Shown here: positions 17,726-27,109 of the stretch, piece after piece
Layout of the letters: each line of letters begins with the position of its first letter
Position numbering within the stretch: position 1 is the first letter of the stretch
NCBI GenBank assembly: GCA_021805565.1
Contig: JAJZFA010000032.1
Coordinates: 1 to 45,407 of the forward strand
Reading direction: 5' to 3'
Source: Pseudomonadota bacterium
GTDB taxonomy: Bacteria > Pseudomonadota > Alphaproteobacteria > Acetobacterales > Acetobacteraceae
Length of the DNA: 45,407 nt
Notes under the pieces: model-generated
Told to the model about the DNA's origin: nothing
Seen by the model: only the letters and a program-made list of their open reading frames with translations
Databases searched by the model: none
Made by a program: the position numbers and the translations under genes

Positions 17726-18681
17726 GCCAGACCGGCACTGAAACGTTCCGCGCCCTCGGGGTTCAGGTGGCAGAACCGGTCCCCGAAATAACGATCCGGC
17801 CAGTGCGGCGTAATCTCCGAGGCGACCCGGAAGTGCGGATAGCGGCGTTCATACCCCGCCAGATACGCGGCAAACTGGCCGCGCACGGCGGGACGGATCT
17901 GCTCCCACGTCGCATCGTTGGTCGGCATGGCGACGAATACGGTTTCGATTTCATTCTTATCGAGCAGTGCCAGAAGCTCCGAAAAGTAACGATCCAGCAC
18001 CGGCAGCGGCTGGAACGTCTCCATATGGCCATCGACCGCGACCGCATGCGATCCTGACGCCGAGCCGAAATAATACTGCCCGCGGCTGGCCAGCGCCGCA
18101 TCCAGCCCGCGCCGGTTCGCCGCCCAGCGCAAAAATCCGCCGCCGTGCAGCAGGCTGGAAAAATACAGCGGCGGAAATCGCTTTTCGTACAGCCAGTCGC
18201 GCACGATAAGCGGCAGCCCGCTGTGTTGCCGGCCATAAACCGATAGATCGCCGGTCTGGAGCGACACGGCCCGCAGCGCGGCGATATCGCCGGCCGTCAT
18301 CGCCCCGAAACGGACGCTGCGTTCCCAGAAAAGGTCCGGCTCGGTGAAATGATCCGGATCGAACGACACGATCGCCAGCCGCGGGCGGATCGGGCAGGCC
18401 AGAACCCGCGTCAGCGCGGCGACAGCCTCGATCGGTTCGCCGCCGCCGACCGCGAGGTTGGTGACATGAACGCCCATCAGGGCAGGAACGATTCCCGCTG
18501 CGGCACGCGAATCCCCCAGCACGATCGCCGGACCCAGGTCGCACCGGTCCAGCAATATCTGCTTGGCCCGCCAGGACGGATATTCGGCATCCATGAACGC
18601 CATGGGCATGTAAGCGGTCCAGGCCCAGATCAGGGCGAAACTCGCAACGCCGGACAACCCCCAAAGGCGCAAATACCGCAT
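17608..18681 (-). CDS. SGNH/DltD-like membrane-anchored acyltransferase
   Basis: 357-aa protein with one N-terminal membrane helix (LWGLSGVASFALIWAWTAY) and an SGNH-hydrolase fold facing the periplasm. It shows the nucleophile block IVLGDSRAAAG (Ser58), an LAVGGGEP segment that could be the glycine block, and a C-terminal GDRFCHLNPEG block. It is the third gene of a minus-strand operon (ACP, MBOAT, SGNH), and its start overlaps the MBOAT stop codon. By analogy with DltD/AlgJ/PatB it would move an acyl group from the MBOAT protein to a cell-envelope target. Its C-terminal 39 codons are antisense to the radical SAM gene. Confidence 0.8.
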   Translation of the reverse strand: MRYLRLWGLSGVASFALIWAWTAYMPMAFMDAEYPSWRAKQILLDRCDLGPAIVLGDSRAAAGIVPALMGVHVTNLAVGGGEPIEAVAALTRVLACPIRPRLAIVSFDPDHFTEPDLFWERSVRFGAMTAGDIAALRAVSLQTGDLSVYGRQHSGLPLIVRDWLYEKRFPPLYFSSLLHGGGFLRWAANRRGLDAALASRGQYYFGSASGSHAVAVDGHMETFQPLPVLDRYFSELLALLDKNEIETVFVAMPTNDATWEQIRPAVRGQFAAYLAGYERRYPHFRVASEITPHWPDRYFGDRFCHLNPEGAERFSAGLAQRLHDAPPRTQNEAQKAWLSDTGADASARVVPISKRGS

Positions 18682-20081
18682 CAAAACCGGAAATACAGGA
18701 ATTCGCCGGTGCCGCCGGCCGCCAGCAGCCCCAGCGTTGCGGCACATCCCAACACCGCCGCCCACGATGCAGACGGGCGCCACGCGAACCGGCCGCCCTC
18801 GACCCATTGCCGGGTGGACGGAGCGAACCAGACGACGGCGTACAGCCCCGCCAAACCGGCCGCATCGGCGACCGCATGGATATCCGGGTCCAGCGCACCG
18901 ATGCCGTGCCATCCGGCCATGCCCGCCAGCATCGCCGCCGCATCGGGCACCGTGGCGGAGCGGAACACCACCGCGCCCACCAACACGCATAAATAAGTCA
19001 GGACCGCGCTCGCGGCGACCGGCAACGCGGGCAGCCGGTGCGCCCGCCATCCGTGGTTGACCAGCAAAAACCCGGTATGCAGCAGGCCGAACACCAGGAA
19101 TGGCAGGCTGGCGCCATGCCACAGGGCGACCAGAACCATGGCGATCGCGGCCGGCGCGCCGATCATCGTCGCGAAGCCCAGCGCGGTGGTTTGTGCCGCC
19201 GCATCCACCGCCAGACCATGGCGCCTGCGCCACCGCAGGATGGCCAGGGTTATCGGCCCGTGAACATGGGTCATCAAAAACCGCGTCAGCGACATGTGCC
19301 AGCGCTGCCAGTAGCCAATAACCGATGTCGCTCTGTACGGACGGTCGAAATTGGCGGGGAAGGTCACGCCAGCCATCAGGGCCAGCCCGATCGCCATGTC
19401 GGTGTAGCCGGAAAAATCGAAATACAGTTGCAGCGAATACGACATCGCCGCCTGCCACGCCGGAAACAAGGTCAGGCCCGCCGGTTCGGCAAAACCCGCC
19501 GCCACCACCGGGGCCAGCGGGTCGGCGAACAGCGTCTTCTTCAGCAGTCCGGCCAGAAAGAACGCGCCGCCCGCCGCCAGATTGTCCGCGGTCGGCCGCC
19601 AGCCGCCCGAACGGGCGAACGCGGGCAGCATGTCGCGGGGATGCAGGATCGGGCCGGCCAGCAAGGCAGGGAAAAAGGCCGCGAACAAAGCATAATCGCG
19701 CGCCCGCGGCGGCGGCGTTTCGCCATCGCCGTGATACAGCAGGCAGCCGATCTGGGTGAAGGTGAAGAAGCTCAGCCCCAGGGCCGGTTGCGGGTCCAGA
19801 TATTTGAACCAGCCCAGGATCGACAGATTGACAACGGTCCCGCACGCCGCCCAGCGGCCTGGCCTTCCCGATCCGTGCATCGCGTGCAGCAGCAAAAAAT
19901 TACCGGCACCCGACAGCACCAGCAATGGCAGGAATGCGGGTGCGCCGGCCGCGTAAAACAGCAGCGAGACCGCGATCAGCCACCCCTTGGCCCAGGCCTC
20001 CCCGCGTCGCCCCGCCAGCGCGAACCCGCCCAGAAACAGCGGTAGAAAGCCCAGCAGGAACGGAAAGCCGCTGAACGACAC
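18681..20081 (-). CDS. MBOAT family membrane O-acyltransferase (AlgI/DltB-like)
   Basis: 466-aa multi-spanning membrane protein of the MBOAT family. Diagnostic segments are LYFDFSGYTDMAIG (about 219-232), FPANFDRPYRATSVIGYWQR followed by WHMSLTRF, and the catalytic histidine H322 in ALWHGASLPFLVFGLLH. It transfers an acyl group from a cytoplasmic donor across the membrane. The start is a GTG at 20081, five bases after the ACP stop; no ATG fits. Context with an acyl carrier protein upstream suggests an ACP-bound acyl donor, as in DltB, rather than acetyl-CoA. Confidence 0.9.
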   Translation of the reverse strand: MSFSGFPFLLGFLPLFLGGFALAGRRGEAWAKGWLIAVSLLFYAAGAPAFLPLLVLSGAGNFLLLHAMHGSGRPGRWAACGTVVNLSILGWFKYLDPQPALGLSFFTFTQIGCLLYHGDGETPPPRARDYALFAAFFPALLAGPILHPRDMLPAFARSGGWRPTADNLAAGGAFFLAGLLKKTLFADPLAPVVAAGFAEPAGLTLFPAWQAAMSYSLQLYFDFSGYTDMAIGLALMAGVTFPANFDRPYRATSVIGYWQRWHMSLTRFLMTHVHGPITLAILRWRRRHGLAVDAAAQTTALGFATMIGAPAAIAMVLVALWHGASLPFLVFGLLHTGFLLVNHGWRAHRLPALPVAASAVLTYLCVLVGAVVFRSATVPDAAAMLAGMAGWHGIGALDPDIHAVADAAGLAGLYAVVWFAPSTRQWVEGGRFAWRPSASWAAVLGCAATLGLLAAGGTGEFLYFRF

Positions 20082-20086
20082 CGCTG

Positions 20087-20335
20087 TCAGGCCGCGGCGC
20101 GCGCCTGTTTGCTCACGATCATGCGCATCAAATCCGCCACCGTGGCCAGCCGGTCGATCTCGGCGAGTTCGAATTGCAAATCGAACCGGCATTCCACCTC
20201 GACAACGACGCTGACCAGGTCCATCGAATCCCAGCCGGTTACGTCGTCGAACCGCGTGGCGGGGGCGATTTCAAGCGCGCTGTCGTGCAAAACGTCGCGC
20301 AGTATCGCGGTAATATCGGGTAAAGCCGCGGCCAT
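20087..20335 (-). CDS. Acyl carrier protein
   Basis: 82-aa carrier protein. The 4'-phosphopantetheine attachment serine lies in the motif GWDSMDLVSVVVEVE, and the helices around it (DITAILRDVLHDSALEIAPA, then FDLQFELAEIDRLATVADLM) fit the ACP fold. It is too divergent from fatty-acid AcpP and sits as first gene of the ACP-MBOAT-SGNH operon, so it probably serves that system specifically, like DltC. No adenylating enzyme (DltA-like) or phosphopantetheinyl transferase gene is in the window. Confidence 0.88.
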   Translation of the reverse strand: MAAALPDITAILRDVLHDSALEIAPATRFDDVTGWDSMDLVSVVVEVECRFDLQFELAEIDRLATVADLMRMIVSKQARAAA

Positions 20336-20464
20336 GACGGGATCCTTCCATCGGATGCACCGGAGTCATAGCGGCCAAACCCTTCTAAAACGTTAATACG
20401 CGGCGCTTAGGCCTGATCGGGCAGCTCTATCGGCGTGCCGACGCAATCATGGCCGATGCCGCCC

Positions 20465-21073
20465 TTACGCATGTCCGGCCGTATCGGACAACAGCACCGG
20501 ATCGACCCGCAGCTTTGCGAACGCCCGCCGCCATTTGGTGTCGTGTCCGGTATCGAACAACAGGGTTTCGTCGGCCGGAACCGACAGCCAGACATTCTGC
20601 TGAATCTCTTCATCGAGCTGACCCGGTCCCCAGCCGGCATAGCCAAGGGCGAGCACGCAGGCGCGCGGGCCGCCGCCCCCGGCAATAACTTTCAGCACGT
20701 CCAGGCTTGCGGTCAGCGCCATCGTGGCATCGACCTTCAGGCTGCCTTCCCCGGTCCAGTCGCTGGTATGCAGCACGAACCCGCGGGCGTTCTCCACCGG
20801 GCCGCCGGCCCGTAATTCGATCTGCCGGACAGGCGGCAGCGGCACCACGTCGAGTTGCTTCAGCAGCTCGTCGAAGGTCGGTTTAACGATCGGACGGTTC
20901 AACACCAGCCCCATCGCCCCTTCCGGCGTGTGCGCGCACAGGTAAATCACGCTTTGCTGAAACCGCGGATCGGCCATCGACGGCATCGCGATCAGCAACT
21001 GCCCGGTCAGGAAGCCTTCCGGCGGCGGCTGATCGGTCTGAAGGGCATCGGTCTGAATATGAAAACTGGCCAT
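20465..21073 (-). CDS. YqgE/AlgH family protein
   Basis: 202-aa UPF0301 (YqgE/AlgH) protein. The family opening GQLLIAMPSMADPRFQQSVI is present, followed by AMGLVLNRPI, LRAGGPVENARGFVLHT and LGYAGWGPGQLDEEI near the C-terminus. AlgH was first linked to alginate regulation in Pseudomonas, but the molecular role is unsettled. ATG 21073 (MASFHIQTDALQ) is the start; the frame upstream to 21358 lacks similarity. It is divergent from the lyase gene at 21247. Confidence 0.92.
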   Translation of the reverse strand: MASFHIQTDALQTDQPPPEGFLTGQLLIAMPSMADPRFQQSVIYLCAHTPEGAMGLVLNRPIVKPTFDELLKQLDVVPLPPVRQIELRAGGPVENARGFVLHTSDWTGEGSLKVDATMALTASLDVLKVIAGGGGPRACVLALGYAGWGPGQLDEEIQQNVWLSVPADETLLFDTGHDTKWRRAFAKLRVDPVLLSDTAGHA

Positions 21074-21246
21074 GTGGCAAATTTGGTCGCAACCCCCGCG
21101 CTGCGCAAGCGGTTCGGCCGGGGTTTCCAGCGGTTTGTCTGGCGCGATCCCCCATTGGCCGGGAACGGCCCGCGGTTGCCTCGCTTGCAAGCCGATCGCC
21201 CGCCATCCAAGATAACGCAAGCCCCAAGTCACAAGGAAGCGCGGCC

Positions 21247-22206
21247 ATGACCGACCTGCCCAGCCACGTCGAAATCCATGAGGAAGGCCCGCGCGAGGGG
21301 TTTCAGATCGAGCCTGGGCCGATCGCGTCGGCGGACAAGATCCGGCTGATCGAGGCACTCGCGGAAACCGGCCTTCAGCACATCCAGATATGTTCGTTCG
21401 TTAACACACGCCTGGTCCCCGGATGGGCCGACGCCGAAGCGGTGGCCGGAGGTTTCACCGCCAAAGCGGGCGTGCAGTACACCGGGCTTTTTTTCAACGG
21501 CAACGGCCTGGACCGCGCCTTGGCGTTCAAGGACAAACTGACGATCGGCGGGTCGATCTCGCTGACGGCGTCCGAGGGATTTACCCGCAAGAACCTGAAT
21601 CGCAGCCCGTCCGAGAATATCGAGGCGATGAAAAAGCACAGTGTGCTACAGCAATCAAAGGGGGTTGCGGTCACCCGGATCGGCGTGATGGCGGCGTTCG
21701 GCTGCAACTATCAGGGCGACATATCGCCGGCCCAGGTGGTCGGCACCCTGCGCGACGGCATGGCCATCGCCGCCGAAACCGGAGCCGCGATCGGCCTGTT
21801 CTCGTTGGCCGACACCATGGGCTGGGCGACACCGGCCCGGATCGAGCGCACGATCGCCGAAGTGCGGTCCCATTGGCCGGACATCGCCATCGCGCTGCAT
21901 CTGCACGATACGCGCGGCCTTGCCGTCGCGAACGCGCATGCCGCACTGAAACTGGGCGTCACTCAGTTCGATTCGACGGCCGGTGGCCTGGGCGGCTGTC
22001 CGTTCGCCGGCCAGCCGAAGGCGGCAGGCAATATCTGCACCGAGGAACTGGTTCTGCTGTGCGAAGAAATGGGCATCGCGACCGGTGTCGATCTCGACGC
22101 GCTGATCGAGGCAGGGCGTCTGGCCGAAGCGATCGTGGGCCATCAACTTCCAAGCGAATTGATCCATGCGGGAAGTTTGAACGCCTTCCGGCGAATCGCG
22201 GCTTAA
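21247..22206 (+). CDS. Hydroxymethylglutaryl-CoA lyase-like enzyme
   Basis: 319-aa DRE-TIM metallolyase of the HMG-CoA lyase branch. The metal/substrate motif is GPREGFQIE near residue 14-22 (the family usually has GPRDGLQNE), metal-binding LHLHDTRG follows near 217-224, and the catalytic cysteine lies in the signature GGLGGCPFAGQ. Expected reaction: cleavage of a 3-hydroxy-3-methylglutaryl-CoA-type substrate to acetyl-CoA plus a ketone, as in leucine breakdown. The variant N-terminal motif leaves open a related acyl-CoA lyase. AAGGAAG precedes the ATG at 21247. No leucine-pathway genes adjoin it. Confidence 0.85.
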   Translation: MTDLPSHVEIHEEGPREGFQIEPGPIASADKIRLIEALAETGLQHIQICSFVNTRLVPGWADAEAVAGGFTAKAGVQYTGLFFNGNGLDRALAFKDKLTIGGSISLTASEGFTRKNLNRSPSENIEAMKKHSVLQQSKGVAVTRIGVMAAFGCNYQGDISPAQVVGTLRDGMAIAAETGAAIGLFSLADTMGWATPARIERTIAEVRSHWPDIAIALHLHDTRGLAVANAHAALKLGVTQFDSTAGGLGGCPFAGQPKAAGNICTEELVLLCEEMGIATGVDLDALIEAGRLAEAIVGHQLPSELIHAGSLNAFRRIAA

Positions 22207-22426
22207 CCGCCGGACAGCACGCCCGATTGCGCTGCGCCGCGGAAAAGTACCCCGCCGAAATTTTCGTTTGACTTGTTTTCGCCAAGCAGCAACCATCCAC
22301 AAGCGAAATCATGTGTATCTGGTCCGGTATGGCCATCTACACGGGTGGGTGGGATCGCTGTCACAGGCAGACCAGCCGGCAATTCAGATGTCCGGCCACG
22401 CGCCTCGGACTATAGACGGGCCTTTC

Positions 22427-22465
22427 CGGACAGATGCTCAGGCGGCTTGCGTGCCTGTCCGTTTT
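22427..22465 (+). promoter_or_regulatory. Hairpin plus T-run in leader of the dehydrogenase operon
   Basis: CGGACAG (22427-22433) pairs perfectly with CTGTCCG (22455-22461), followed directly by TTTT, 30 bases before the start codon at 22495. This looks like a weak intrinsic terminator or attenuator in the 5' leader. An upstream TTGACT (22270-22275) could be a -35 box but no good -10 is visible. Confidence 0.35.
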
Positions 22466-22494
22466 ACAACGATGCCGCCATTTTGGGAGGAAGC

Positions 22495-22986
22495 ATGGCC
22501 ACACTCACGATCAATGGGCACGCGCATACGGTCGAAGCGACGAACGACACGCCCCTGCTTTGGGTCATTCGCGAGCAATTGCAAATGACCGGGACGAAGT
22601 TCGGTTGCGGCGCCGGTTTGTGCGGCGCCTGCACGGTTCACGTCGATGGCGTCGCGGTACGGTCCTGCCAGACCCAGATCGGCGATGTCGGCGGCAAAAA
22701 GATCACCACGATCGAGGGCCTCAGCGCCAACAGCGACCATCCGCTGCAACGTGCCTGGGTCGCCGAACAGGTGCCGCAGTGCGGATACTGCCAGTCGGGC
22801 CAGATCATGCAGGCAGCCTCGCTGCTCTCCGTCAACGCCAACCCGTCGCGGGAAGAAATCGTCGCCCACATGGACGGCAATCTCTGCCGCTGCATGACCT
22901 ACCCCCGCATCGTGCGCGCCATCGAACGCGCCGCGACCGATGTGCGCGCATCGAACGAAGCGCATGGCGCAGGGAGGAAAGCATGA
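22495..22986 (+). CDS. (2Fe-2S)-binding subunit of a molybdenum dehydrogenase
   Basis: 163-aa iron-sulfur subunit of the xanthine-oxidase family. The plant-type [2Fe-2S] cluster cysteines lie in [15 protein letters not shown] and the following RSC; the second cluster in the C-terminal helical domain uses [10 protein letters not shown] and CRCMTYPRI. It passes electrons from the molybdenum subunit toward a membrane acceptor. A strong ribosome site (GGGAGGAAGC) precedes the ATG at 22495; frames running further upstream are not supported. Its stop overlaps the next start by ATGA, so the two genes are translationally coupled. Confidence 0.95.
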   Translation: MATLTINGHAHTVEATNDTPLLWVIREQLQMTGTKFGCGAGLCGACTVHVDGVAVRSCQTQIGDVGGKKITTIEGLSANSDHPLQRAWVAEQVPQCGYCQSGQIMQAASLLSVNANPSREEIVAHMDGNLCRCMTYPRIVRAIERAATDVRASNEAHGAGRKA

Positions 22987-25265
22987 GCAAGTATCAGAAG
23001 ATCGCCGGCACGGACGGGACCGATCTGTCGCGCCGTTCGCTGTTCGTCGGAATCGGCGCGGCCGGGCTGGTTTGCGGATTCGGCGGCATTTCCGGCGCTC
23101 GGGCGGCGTCCGCCGCGGCCGCTTCGGCGTACGACCCAACCATCTGGTATCAGGTCGGCACGGACGGCGTCGTGACCGTCAATGTCGGCAAGGCCGACAT
23201 GGGCCAGCACGTCGCCAGCACCATGGCGCAGATCGTGGCCGAGGAACTCGGCTCCTCCTGGTCCAATATGCGCGTCAATCTGATCGGCAACGATCCGAAA
23301 TTCGCGGATCCGGTATTGGGCGCCATCATCACCGGCGGAAGCTGGAGCACGATGATGAACTTCGATGCCATGAGCCGAGCAGGCGCGGCCGGGCGAATGG
23401 CGCTGGTCAATGCCGGTTCGGCCATGATGGGCGTCCCGGCCGGCGAATGCGCCGGTGCCGCATCCCGCGTGACGCACACGAAAACCGGCAAATCGATCGG
23501 CTATGGCGATATCGTCAAGGCAGGCAAGGTCACCAAGGCGTACACCGCCGATGAGCTGAAGGCGATCGTCCTGAAGCGTCCGGACGAATATGCCATGATC
23601 GGACACGAACTGCCGCAGATCGATATTCCCCTGAAAGTCAACGGGACCGCGAAATACGGTATCGATACGATGCTGCCGGGCATGCTCTATGGCCGCATGG
23701 TCACGCCGCCGGTGCGCTACGGCGCCAAGGTCGTCAATGTCGATGACAGTGTCGCCAAAAAGGTACCGGGCTATATTCAGTCGGTGGTGCTGGACGACAA
23801 GACCGGCACCACGACCGGCTGGGTCGTTGTCGTGGCGAAATCCTACCCCCAGGCGATCAAGGCGGCGGAAGTATTGAAGGTCACCTGGGACAAAGGCCCC
23901 AACGCAACGGTGTCCAGCGAATCCATCCTGGCCGAATCCAAACGGCTGCAGGCGAAACCGGATGGCGGCGAATACTACGTCAAGGAAGGCGATACCGCCG
24001 CGGCACTGAAAACGGCCGCCAAGGTCATCGAGGCGGAATACACCACCAGCATCAATATCCACTGCCCGCTGGAACCGATGAACGCGACGGCCGAATATAA
24101 GGACGGCATCCTGCACCTATACAGCGGCAATCAGTTCATGACCCGCTCGACCGCCATCGCGGCCGGCGCGGCGGGAATCGATCCCAAGAACGTCGTGATC
24201 CATCAGGCCTGGATCGGCGGCGGCTTCGGCCGCAGGCTCGACTCCGATATGATGGTCCCGGCGGCGCTCGCCGCCAAGGCGGTCGGTAAGCCGGTCAAGG
24301 TGATCTACTCCCGTCAAAACGACATGACGATGGATTTCACCCGCCCGCTGACCTTCCAGAAGATGCGCGCCGGATTGGACGACAAAGGCGCCATCGTCGC
24401 CATGGACCACGATCTGGTCAGCGCGTGGCCGACCAAGCGCTGGGGTATTCCCGGCTTCCTGACACCGTCGGTGGACAAAAAAGGCGCGCTCGACGGCTTC
24501 GCGGTGCATGGCGCGGACTTCTATTATTCCGTGCCGAACCACACCATCCGCACCATCCTGAACGAAGTGGCACAATCGGCCACGCCGTCAGGGCAGTTGC
24601 GGTCGGTCGCACCGGGTTGGACGTTCTGGGCCGTGGAAAGCATGATCGATGAGATCGCGCATGCCCAGGGCAAGGACCCGGCGGACCTGCGTCTGGCCAT
24701 GCTGGACGGTTCCGGCGACAACGCCGGGGCGCAGCGGTTGCGTAACGTGCTGCTGGCGGCCATGGGCCTGTCCGGCTACGGCACGCTGAAACTACCCAAG
24801 GGCGAAGCGCTCGGTGTCGCCTGCGTCAGTTCGCAGGAACGCAAAACCTCGACCTGGACCGCCTGCGTGGCCCATGTCGCGGTCGCCGCCGATGGCACCG
24901 TCAAGGTCAAGAAACTGACCGTCGCCACCGATGTCGGGACCGCCGTCAATCCCGACGGCGTCAAGGCGCAGGTCATGGGTGCCGCATCCTGGGGCATGTC
25001 GCTGGCCCTGTTCGAACAGGCCACGATGCAGGATGGCGGCATCGAACAGACCAACTTCGATACCTACACGCCGATGCGCATGAGCCAGGCCCCCGAATTC
25101 GACGTGGCGATCATCGCCAACGGCGAAATGGCGACCGGGTGCGGCGAACCAGCGGTCACCGTGGTCGCCCCGGCGATCGGTAACGCGATCTTCAACGCGG
25201 TCGGCGCCCGCGTCCGGTCGTTGCCGATCACAGCCGAGGCGGTAAAGGCGGCAATGCAGGCCTGA
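22983..25265 (+). CDS. Molybdopterin-binding dehydrogenase subunit (IorB-like), Tat-exported
   Basis: 760-aa molybdenum-cofactor subunit of the aldehyde/isoquinoline-1-oxidoreductase branch. The N-terminus has a twin-arginine signal ([13 protein letters not shown]) and an AlaX-rich cleavage region, so it is exported folded with its partner. Cofactor motifs are [17 protein letters not shown], the arginine/serine loop [10 protein letters not shown] and the catalytic glutamate in [12 protein letters not shown]. Single-chain IorB-type proteins of this size oxidise aldehydes or N-heterocycles; the substrate cannot be fixed. No cytochrome c subunit, as found in acetic-acid-bacteria enzymes, is adjacent. 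Confidence 0.92.
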   Translation: MSKYQKIAGTDGTDLSRRSLFVGIGAAGLVCGFGGISGARAASAAAASAYDPTIWYQVGTDGVVTVNVGKADMGQHVASTMAQIVAEELGSSWSNMRVNLIGNDPKFADPVLGAIITGGSWSTMMNFDAMSRAGAAGRMALVNAGSAMMGVPAGECAGAASRVTHTKTGKSIGYGDIVKAGKVTKAYTADELKAIVLKRPDEYAMIGHELPQIDIPLKVNGTAKYGIDTMLPGMLYGRMVTPPVRYGAKVVNVDDSVAKKVPGYIQSVVLDDKTGTTTGWVVVVAKSYPQAIKAAEVLKVTWDKGPNATVSSESILAESKRLQAKPDGGEYYVKEGDTAAALKTAAKVIEAEYTTSINIHCPLEPMNATAEYKDGILHLYSGNQFMTRSTAIAAGAAGIDPKNVVIHQAWIGGGFGRRLDSDMMVPAALAAKAVGKPVKVIYSRQNDMTMDFTRPLTFQKMRAGLDDKGAIVAMDHDLVSAWPTKRWGIPGFLTPSVDKKGALDGFAVHGADFYYSVPNHTIRTILNEVAQSATPSGQLRSVAPGWTFWAVESMIDEIAHAQGKDPADLRLAMLDGSGDNAGAQRLRNVLLAAMGLSGYGTLKLPKGEALGVACVSSQERKTSTWTACVAHVAVAADGTVKVKKLTVATDVGTAVNPDGVKAQVMGAASWGMSLALFEQATMQDGGIEQTNFDTYTPMRMSQAPEFDVAIIANGEMATGCGEPAVTVVAPAIGNAIFNAVGARVRSLPITAEAVKAAMQA

Positions 25266-25284
25266 CGCCTTCCGAACCGTACGA

Positions 25285-25321
25285 ACAAAACCCCCGCGCG
25301 TCATGGCGCGGGGGTTTTTGT
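25285..25321. terminator. Rho-independent terminator
   Basis: AAAACCCCCGCGC pairs with GCGCGGGGGTTTT around a six-base loop, with T-runs on both strands. It lies 20 bases after the molybdenum subunit stop and could work in both directions, insulating the DUF3237 gene downstream. Confidence 0.92.
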
Positions 25322-25388
25322 ATGACCCGCATCCCTTGTCTCCGCACGCCGGATCGGGTTTGATCCGCTGCCAAACGGAGGAAACCGC

Positions 25389-25847
25389 ATGGCCGAAATT
25401 CGCACCCAGCACCTGCTGACCCTGAAACTCGCGGTGAACGGCATGCAGCCCATCGGCGAGACGCCGTCGGGCAACCGCCGCGTCGGCCTGGTCGCCGGCG
25501 GGACGTTCGAGGGACCGAAACTGCGCGGTATCGTGCTACCGGGCGGCGCCGACTGGATTATCGGCCGGCCGGACGGGGTCACGGCGCTGGATGTGCGGAT
25601 CGTGCTGCAAACCGACGACGGATCGGCCATCGGCCTGACCTACAAGGGTCTGCGCCATGGCCCAGCCGACGTGATGGACAAGGTAAACAGCGGCACCTTC
25701 GTCGATCCGGCGCACTACTACTTCCGCACCGTCGTCACGTTCGAAACGGCGGCGCCGCGCTACGCCTGGCTGAACAAAGTGTTCGGCATCGGCACGGGCA
25801 GCCGCCCGCCCGAAGGCCCGGTTTACGAAATTTTCGAGGTATTGTGA
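25389..25847 (+). CDS. DUF3237 (UPF0311) family protein
   Basis: 152-aa member of the DUF3237 family, a small beta-barrel fold of unknown role often found with catabolic enzymes. Family features are TPSGNRRVGLVAGGTFEGPK, the conserved LPGGADW, GLRHGPADVM and the aromatic-rich DPAHYYFRT. A strong GGAGG lies 8 bases before the ATG at 25389. Its stop overlaps a GTG that could begin the next gene, so it is probably co-transcribed with the 3-hydroxyisobutyrate dehydrogenase. Confidence 0.88.
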   Translation: MAEIRTQHLLTLKLAVNGMQPIGETPSGNRRVGLVAGGTFEGPKLRGIVLPGGADWIIGRPDGVTALDVRIVLQTDDGSAIGLTYKGLRHGPADVMDKVNSGTFVDPAHYYFRTVVTFETAAPRYAWLNKVFGIGTGSRPPEGPVYEIFEVL

Positions 25848-25849
25848 CA

Positions 25850-26746
25850 ATGGCGACCATCGGGTTTATCGGGCTTGGCAACATGGGCGGCCCAATGGCG
25901 GCCAATCTCGTGAAAGCCGGCCACACCGTCACCGGCTTCGATCTAAGTGCGGCCGCGCTGGACGCACTGTCCAAAGCGGGCGGACATGTCGCCAAAAGCG
26001 CGAGCGAAGCGGTCGCCGGGGCGTCGGTGATTATCACCATGCTGCCGGCCGGACAGCATGTGCGCGACGTTTACCTCAACCAGGGCGGCCTTATCGATGT
26101 CGCCAAGGGATCGGGGCCGCTGCTGATCGATTGTTCCACCATCGACGTGGACAGCGCCCGCACCGTCACCGCCACAGCGGAAACCGCCGGCCTGGCGATG
26201 TTGGACGCACCGGTGTCCGGCGGCACCGCGGGCGCACAGAACGGCACGCTGACGTTCATGGTCGGCGGCACCGGCGAAGCGTTCGCGCGCGGCAAAGCGG
26301 TGCTGGAAGCGATGGGTAAGAACATCTTCCACGCCGGCGGCCCAGGCGCGGGACAGGCGGTGAAGATCTGCAACAACATGATGCTGGCGATCAACATGGT
26401 CGGCGTGGCCGAGGGCTTCCTGCTGGCGCAAAAGCTGGACCTCGACTGGGGCAAGCTGCACGAAATCTGTTCGACCGCCACCGCGAATTCCTGGGCGCTG
26501 TCGAATTACTGTCCCGCACCGGGTCCGGTGCCCGCCGCGCCGTCCAACCGCGACTACGCACCCGGCTTCGCCGCCGCGCTGATGGTGAAGGACGTGAAAC
26601 TGTCGCAAGCGGCGGCGGACGCGGTCGGCTCGCCCACGCCGTTGGCGGCACAGGCGCTAACGTTTTACCAACAGGTCGTGGATGCCGGCGACGGCGGCAA
26701 GGATTTTTCCGTGGTGTTCCGCTGGCTGTCGCAACAGGCGCGGTAG
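25850..26746 (+). CDS. mmsB: 3-hydroxyisobutyrate dehydrogenase
   Basis: 298-aa beta-hydroxyacid dehydrogenase. The Rossmann opening GFIGLGNMGGPMAANL, the substrate loop DAPVSGGTAGAQNGTL and the catalytic lysine in GQAVKICNNMML are all present. The expected reaction is NAD-dependent oxidation of 3-hydroxyisobutyrate to methylmalonate semialdehyde in valine breakdown; length and motifs fit MmsB closely. I chose the ATG at 25850; a GTG at 25844 overlapping the upstream stop is an alternative start. Confidence 0.9.
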   Translation: MATIGFIGLGNMGGPMAANLVKAGHTVTGFDLSAAALDALSKAGGHVAKSASEAVAGASVIITMLPAGQHVRDVYLNQGGLIDVAKGSGPLLIDCSTIDVDSARTVTATAETAGLAMLDAPVSGGTAGAQNGTLTFMVGGTGEAFARGKAVLEAMGKNIFHAGGPGAGQAVKICNNMMLAINMVGVAEGFLLAQKLDLDWGKLHEICSTATANSWALSNYCPAPGPVPAAPSNRDYAPGFAAALMVKDVKLSQAAADAVGSPTPLAAQALTFYQQVVDAGDGGKDFSVVFRWLSQQAR

Positions 26747-26759
26747 CGCCGGCGGAGGG

Positions 26760-27032
26760 CTAATCCGTTCGCAACAGCAAGCGTTCGAACTCGCCGTGTA
26801 CCGCGACGGCAAGCGCTTCGGCGGCCGGTCCTGCTTCTTCGCGAAACCGCAGAACGCGCAACTCCTCTTCCATCGCCACGGTAATCGTTGGCCACGGCGC
26901 CACCGATTGCGACCGCAAATGGTCCAGCATCGCCTGCAACCCGGCGATCGGATCGACGGGCGGCGGTTCGGCGCTGGGTGGCTCCGGCGGCGGTGCGAAC
27001 AGGTCTGGCTGAGTATGTGCGACTCGCGGCAT
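26760..27032 (-). CDS. Small hypothetical protein
   Basis: 90-aa protein I do not recognise. It opens with a proline-rich segment (DLFAPPPEPPSAEPPPVDP) followed by two predicted amphipathic helices (IAGLQAMLDHLRSQSVAPW, then EEAGPAAEALAVAVHGEFER). It has no membrane segment. It is convergent with mmsB (13 bp) and divergent from the methylase gene 77 bp away, so it may share the methylase promoter region. A regulatory or accessory role to the methylase is speculation. Confidence 0.6.
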   Translation of the reverse strand: MPRVAHTQPDLFAPPPEPPSAEPPPVDPIAGLQAMLDHLRSQSVAPWPTITVAMEEELRVLRFREEAGPAAEALAVAVHGEFERLLLRTD

Positions 27033-27109
27033 GCATGCATCATAGCGTGTCGCGGTGAGGTGCGAAACACCGGCCTTACCGGGATGACGGAACCCAGGGT
27101 AACAAAATA

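Noticed and set aside
20407-20685. Minus-strand open frame just after AlgH/YqgE
   Set aside because: It overlaps the yqgE 3' end in another frame and has no start signal or recognisable sequence.
22312-22341. Riboswitch (for example molybdenum cofactor type) upstream of the dehydrogenase
   Set aside because: Only a short interrupted GTGTA/TACAC stem is visible, and I cannot match the conserved core of any known riboswitch.
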